A program made the translations under genes and the position numbers. From NCBI GenBank assembly GCA_028825335.1, contig JAPKAI010000021.1, positions 1-34,453 of the forward strand: a DNA stretch of 34,453 nt, in the 5' to 3' direction. The stretch comes from Gammaproteobacteria bacterium (GTDB lineage Bacteria; Pseudomonadota; Gammaproteobacteria; Pseudomonadales; Pseudohongiellaceae). Below are positions 31,119-34,453 of this stretch, in pieces. The notes under the pieces are model-generated. The model made no database searches. It had not been told where the DNA came from and saw only the letters and a program-made list of their open reading frames with translations. The first letter of the stretch is position 1. Every line of letters starts with the position of its first letter.

Positions 31119-33338
31119 CTATTGGACAATCGTCATTTCTTCTAAGAGATTGGTCGCGCCATCCATATATTCCATCACCCATAGCATGTAACGGGCATCG
31201 ACGGAGATCGCACGATTCTTCGCATCGTCAAAATCCCAGTCGCCGATGATACTTTCGTAGACGCCATCGAATAGTAGTCCAACAAGTTGTGCCTTGCTAT
31301 TCATGGTCGCAGTGCCAGAATTGCCGCCGGTAATGTCTAGCGTGCTCAGGAAATTTACCGGCACCGTACCTATTGATGGTAGAGCGTAGTCGCCATACTG
31401 ACCCGCGCGGATAAGATCTAACTGCTTCGCAGGTGCATTGAATGGATCGACACCTGTGTCCTTACTGAGTATGCCTTCCAGTGAGGTAAACGGCTGGTTG
31501 ATCAGTCCGTCTTTCGGCTGGTTGCCGCGCACCTGGCCGAATGTGACTCGTAGTGAGCCATTGGCATCGGCATAGATAGGCTGACCTAGGCTACGGTTAT
31601 AAGCAATAACAGCCTCCATGTACTCAGGGCGCCAGCGTTGAAATTGACCGCGTAGCTCTTTGCTTTCGAGCTCGAGAGCCATGCGCTCAGCATAGGTGAG
31701 CACCGCGTAGCGAATCAATGGATCGTCGCTAGCCTCGAATTCCTCGATCGAACTATCTAGCCATGCCAGGCGTGTCTCCTCGTCGTTCAAGGAAGTCTGC
31801 GCATAGCTGTTCTCGATAACCTGGTCTACCTGACCCTGATCAATGTTTCTCGAAATGCCGAAGAAGGAGTCAGTTGCTTGGGAACGATACTGCTCGGGTA
31901 GTTCGGCATAGCGGGAAAGTAAATAACTAAGTGTAGCCTTGTCGACGGTCTCATCGAAGCGTCGGGTAATAGCCTGCATCGATTGACGCAAACGTCTTAA
32001 GTCTCGTTCTTGGTAACCGGGCTCTCTTTGGGCATCGGGCTTTTGTTTTTCCATGGCTAGGCGATATAGGCGATGTGCGGCGCTAGGCAGAGTTGCATAG
32101 CCCATATAGCTGCGCACAAGATCAGACTCGCGTGTAGCATGATTTGAGTCTATCAGGGCTTCGAGTTGGCCTACCGCAGGGGCATACCGTTCGCGTCTGT
32201 CGGAATTACTGTTGATCCATTCGACAAGATCGGTTTCAGCCGCTGTGCGTCTGTCGATAAAGTCGCTTTTCCCGTAGCTCTCCACCATAGATTGAAAGTT
32301 CTTTGAGTAGTTGTTTAGGCTGGCGAGCGTACCTTCGTAAGCGATACGTGCAGCGCTGCCAATTGCGGAGTTCTCGTTGATGATGCTGATTATGTCTTCA
32401 CGAAAACCGCGGGCCTGGGGGTAGTACCATTCAAATTCATTCTCAACTTCGGCGGTTGTGCGGTAGCGGTTTGTGCCGCCGGGATAGCCGACACCCATTA
32501 CAAAGTCGCCATCTTCTACGCCCTTCGCGCTAACTTCTAAGAAACTTGCAGGAGAGTAAGGCACGTTGTCTTCGCTGTATTCTGCAGGTCGTCCGTCTGT
32601 TCCTACATAGGCACGATAGAAGCCGAAGTCACCCGTGTGTCGTGGCCACTGCCAGTTATCGATGTCGCCGCCATATTTACCGATGCTTGTTGCTGGCGCA
32701 TAGACGAGACGCACGTCGCGAACTTCCAAGCGCTTGATTAGAAAATATTCCAAGCCCTGGTGAAAAGAGGAAACGCCACAGCGATGATTGCCCGACGATT
32801 CGCAACCCGCTATCAGAGACTTTCGGTTCGCCTCGATCATCTTGTAGCGATTTATTCCAGAAGTCGACGTGGTAACGCCTGCCAATACGTTTGAAGTCAC
32901 GTCGGTTACTTCCTCGTTGACATAGACGCGCGTACCTGGCGCAGTTGGAATCTCTTCGCCGAGTTGCTTCGCTAAGAATCCATCGTCCAGCAGATTATTA
33001 TCCGGCGTGCTGTTGTACTGCACAGAACCATAGACGCAGTGATGATTTGTCACCACTAAGCCCTGGGGCGATACGAAGGATGCACTACAGCCGCCTAAGC
33101 TGACGACAGCGTTCATCGGGAATTGATCCAGACGGCTAAGGTTCTCGGGATTGATCTCGAGGCCTAGCTGCCGTAGCTGATCACTCAGATCCGGCAGTTG
33201 ATGTGGCTGCCACATGCCTTCATCGGCGACGGAGCTAGTGCCGATTGCAGCAAGGACTATAAGAGGTGCTAGGGCTCGGCGAACGATTTGGGCCGGCTCT
33301 TGCTTTGACTTCATACTAAACAGCTTCATGGTAAACAT
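31119..33338 (-). CDS. S46 family dipeptidyl-peptidase (DPP7/DPP11 type)
   Basis: This 739-residue exported serine peptidase of family S46 releases dipeptides from the N-terminus of peptides in the periplasm. The chymotrypsin-like triad is visible as His100 (VVTNHHC), Asp237 (HTGDF) and Ser674 (TGGNSGT). The S1 pocket segment reads GLLFDG; a Gly at that place is usual for DPP7 (aliphatic residues), while DPP11 has Arg for acidic residues. I therefore infer DPP7-like specificity. The signal peptide runs to about residue 38. Several Met codons lie near the start (33338, 33329, 33314) and the ribosome site does not decide. A TTAACTAA motif is at 33354-33361 upstream. Confidence 0.95.
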   Translation of the reverse strand: MFTMKLFSMKSKQEPAQIVRRALAPLIVLAAIGTSSVADEGMWQPHQLPDLSDQLRQLGLEINPENLSRLDQFPMNAVVSLGGCSASFVSPQGLVVTNHHCVYGSVQYNSTPDNNLLDDGFLAKQLGEEIPTAPGTRVYVNEEVTDVTSNVLAGVTTSTSGINRYKMIEANRKSLIAGCESSGNHRCGVSSFHQGLEYFLIKRLEVRDVRLVYAPATSIGKYGGDIDNWQWPRHTGDFGFYRAYVGTDGRPAEYSEDNVPYSPASFLEVSAKGVEDGDFVMGVGYPGGTNRYRTTAEVENEFEWYYPQARGFREDIISIINENSAIGSAARIAYEGTLASLNNYSKNFQSMVESYGKSDFIDRRTAAETDLVEWINSNSDRRERYAPAVGQLEALIDSNHATRESDLVRSYMGYATLPSAAHRLYRLAMEKQKPDAQREPGYQERDLRRLRQSMQAITRRFDETVDKATLSYLLSRYAELPEQYRSQATDSFFGISRNIDQGQVDQVIENSYAQTSLNDEETRLAWLDSSIEEFEASDDPLIRYAVLTYAERMALELESKELRGQFQRWRPEYMEAVIAYNRSLGQPIYADANGSLRVTFGQVRGNQPKDGLINQPFTSLEGILSKDTGVDPFNAPAKQLDLIRAGQYGDYALPSIGTVPVNFLSTLDITGGNSGTATMNSKAQLVGLLFDGVYESIIGDWDFDDAKNRAISVDARYMLWVMEYMDGATNLLEEMTIVQ

Positions 33339-33684
33339 TGTTAGGCCACCCGGTTAACTAATTAGGAATACAGAATTTGGTAAATGCGTAGATGCCACAG
33401 TTCAGATAGGTAGACTGAATCATCAGTAGGACGCTCATAATACGGATACCTAGTGCAGTATCGCAAGATCTATACCGCCAATTCCGCGCTAGGGCTGATG
33501 ATCAGGGTGCCGCCACCGCCCAATGGTAAGGAGTTAGAAGCGAGGGGCGTGGACTTCGGGCGCATTAGCTTTTAGTCTAGTACCCAGTTAAGTAGAATTT
33601 CCAACAATAGACTGCGGCAGACCTTCTTCTCAGTAAGTGTGAGTTGGGAAGTGCTAAGCCGGCAGCATAATAGGGCTATAACTC
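33339..33684. other. Intergenic region between divergent S46 and PQQ-dehydrogenase genes
   Basis: This 346-bp gap must hold the promoters of both genes. It contains TTAACTAA (33354-33361) near the S46 start and a palindrome CTGATGATCAG (33495-33505). There is also a 31-codon minus-strand frame (33470-33565) with the coding-like run LPLGGGGTLIISPS but no ribosome-binding site. I see no convincing -35/-10 pair and no tRNA or other RNA gene. Confidence 0.5.
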
Positions 33685-34453
33685 ATGTATTCTTCCATCA
33701 AAATTCTGAGAATCTTTGTGTTCTTGTTCTCTTCAATCACCTTGTTTTTTGCCAGCCAGGCAATGGCGCAAGGCCTGACGGGCACAGAAAACGGCGAATG
33801 GCGCTATCTTGGTGGCGATGCAGGCAACACGCGCTACTCGCCATTGGATCAGATTAATGCCTCGAACTTCTCCGATCTTGAGCAGGCTTGGATTTGGCGT
33901 AGCGATAACTTTGGCCCGAATCTCGACTACTTCTCTCGTTCTACGCCAACCTATGTGGACGGTATGCTTTACACCGTGGCGACTCCGCGTCGACAGGTCA
34001 TTGCCATGGATCCGGCTACAGGCGAGAACTTATGGACTTTTCGCGAGCCTGCCACGATTCGCCACCAACGCTCGCCGCGGCAGGCATACGGTAAAGGCGT
34101 CGCCCACGCTGAGGTAAACGGCAGGAAAGTCGTGTACATCACGACGCCTGGCTTCTTCCTCTGGGCGCTTGATGCTAAGACTGGCAGACCCTTGGAGAAT
34201 TGGGGGGAACCCGTTCCGCTTGATGGTTTCGGTCAGACCGGCGCCGTCGATCTCATTCCCAAGCTTGTTGAGGACTGGGGCCCATGGCAGGACTATGTTG
34301 TTGCAGGTGGCAGCTACGATCCGGACTACGGTATACCGCGTGAGCTTGGGATGGTTACCGCCTCAGCCCCGCCTATCGTTGTAAATGGTGTTGTAGTCGT
34401 CTTGGTTGGGCATCAACCCAGCTACGGACAGACTCGTATCGAGAATGTGCCTG
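33685..34453 (+). CDS. PQQ-dependent quinoprotein dehydrogenase, 5' part (runs off the window)
   Basis: An open frame from ATG 33685 continues to the last base, 256 codons so far. It starts with a Sec signal (about 1-29, QAMAQ), followed by the propeller opening WRYLGGDAGNTRYSPLDQI and NFSDLEQAWIWR. Next comes the tryptophan-docking type repeat VIAMDPATGENLWTFREP and a further repeat WALDAKTGRPLENWG. This is the family of PQQ-binding eight-bladed propeller dehydrogenases that oxidise alcohols or sugars in the periplasm. The PQQ-binding and C-terminal parts, and any fused cytochrome domain, lie beyond the window. The frame has no stop in the window. Confidence 0.93.
   Translation, partial: MYSSIKILRIFVFLFSSITLFFASQAMAQGLTGTENGEWRYLGGDAGNTRYSPLDQINASNFSDLEQAWIWRSDNFGPNLDYFSRSTPTYVDGMLYTVATPRRQVIAMDPATGENLWTFREPATIRHQRSPRQAYGKGVAHAEVNGRKVVYITTPGFFLWALDAKTGRPLENWGEPVPLDGFGQTGAVDLIPKLVEDWGPWQDYVVAGGSYDPDYGIPRELGMVTASAPPIVVNGVVVVLVGHQPSYGQTRIENVP

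Noticed and set aside
31096..31182. Longer N-terminus for the MBL hydrolase
   Set aside because: It would run into the S46 coding end and bury the signal peptide that begins at ATG 31095.
1..34453. CRISPR array, tRNA, rRNA, insertion sequence or prophage
   Set aside because: No regularly spaced repeats, cloverleaf-like sequence, transposase or phage protein was recognised on either strand; small RNAs cannot be excluded by eye.

Overview
The window looks like chromosomal DNA of a heterotrophic, probably marine or aquatic gammaproteobacterium. The lineage call rests on rdgC, yaeQ, a yehS-type DUF1456 gene, a TIGR02647 gene and a YbcJ-like S4 gene. The lifestyle call rests on many exported enzymes: Tat-exported sugar oxidoreductase parts, lipoproteins, M28, S46 and DUF885 peptidases, and a quinoprotein dehydrogenase. 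The exact taxon is an inference. I see no tRNA, rRNA, CRISPR array, transposase or phage gene.

Region 1 (1-8703) is a carbohydrate locus. It holds the 3' part of a sulfatase, then a ribose-type sugar ABC transporter (ATPase and permease), a Tat-exported TIM-barrel isomerase/epimerase, a Tat-exported Gluconate_2-dh3 small subunit and a GMC flavoprotein. Facing them is an operon for a PD40 beta-propeller protein, a small lipoprotein and a DUF1080 (3-keto-glycoside hydrolase type) protein. Together they read as a periplasmic pathway that desulfates, oxidises and cleaves glycosides through 3-keto intermediates and then imports the sugar.

Region 2 (8704-12250) has an intergenic stretch full of inverted repeats, a broken DUF2834 gene, an SRPBCC gene, a DUF885 lipoprotein peptidase and a badly decayed lactonase-type MBL gene. 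Region 3 (12257-15544, minus strand) is a tryptophan-tryptophylquinone (TTQ) amine dehydrogenase operon in the order mauB-mauE-mauD-mauA-cytochrome c. The light chain has 14 cysteines and resembles aromatic amine dehydrogenase more than classical methylamine dehydrogenase. mauC, mauF and mauG are not in the window.

Region 4 (15638-20728) starts with an OPT peptide transporter. A patch of gene decay follows: DoxX and YHS remnants, a GST with a frameshift and a nonsense codon, and a macro-domain gene with an internal deletion, with intact rdgC in the middle. Region 5 (20740-24629) carries an M28 peptidase and the yaeQ, S4 and DUF1456 genes. Region 6 (24661-29207) carries a succinate-semialdehyde dehydrogenase, a class V aminotransferase remnant, a serine hydrolase lipoprotein, a GST and a TIGR02647 gene. 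Region 7 (29243-34453) carries a secreted protein of unknown function, an exported MBL hydrolase, an S46 dipeptidyl-peptidase and the 5' part of a PQQ-type dehydrogenase that runs off the end.

Themes: peptide use (DUF885, M28, S46, OPT), oxidation of sugars, amines and alcohols in the periplasm, and at least six small genes that are broken while all the large genes are intact.
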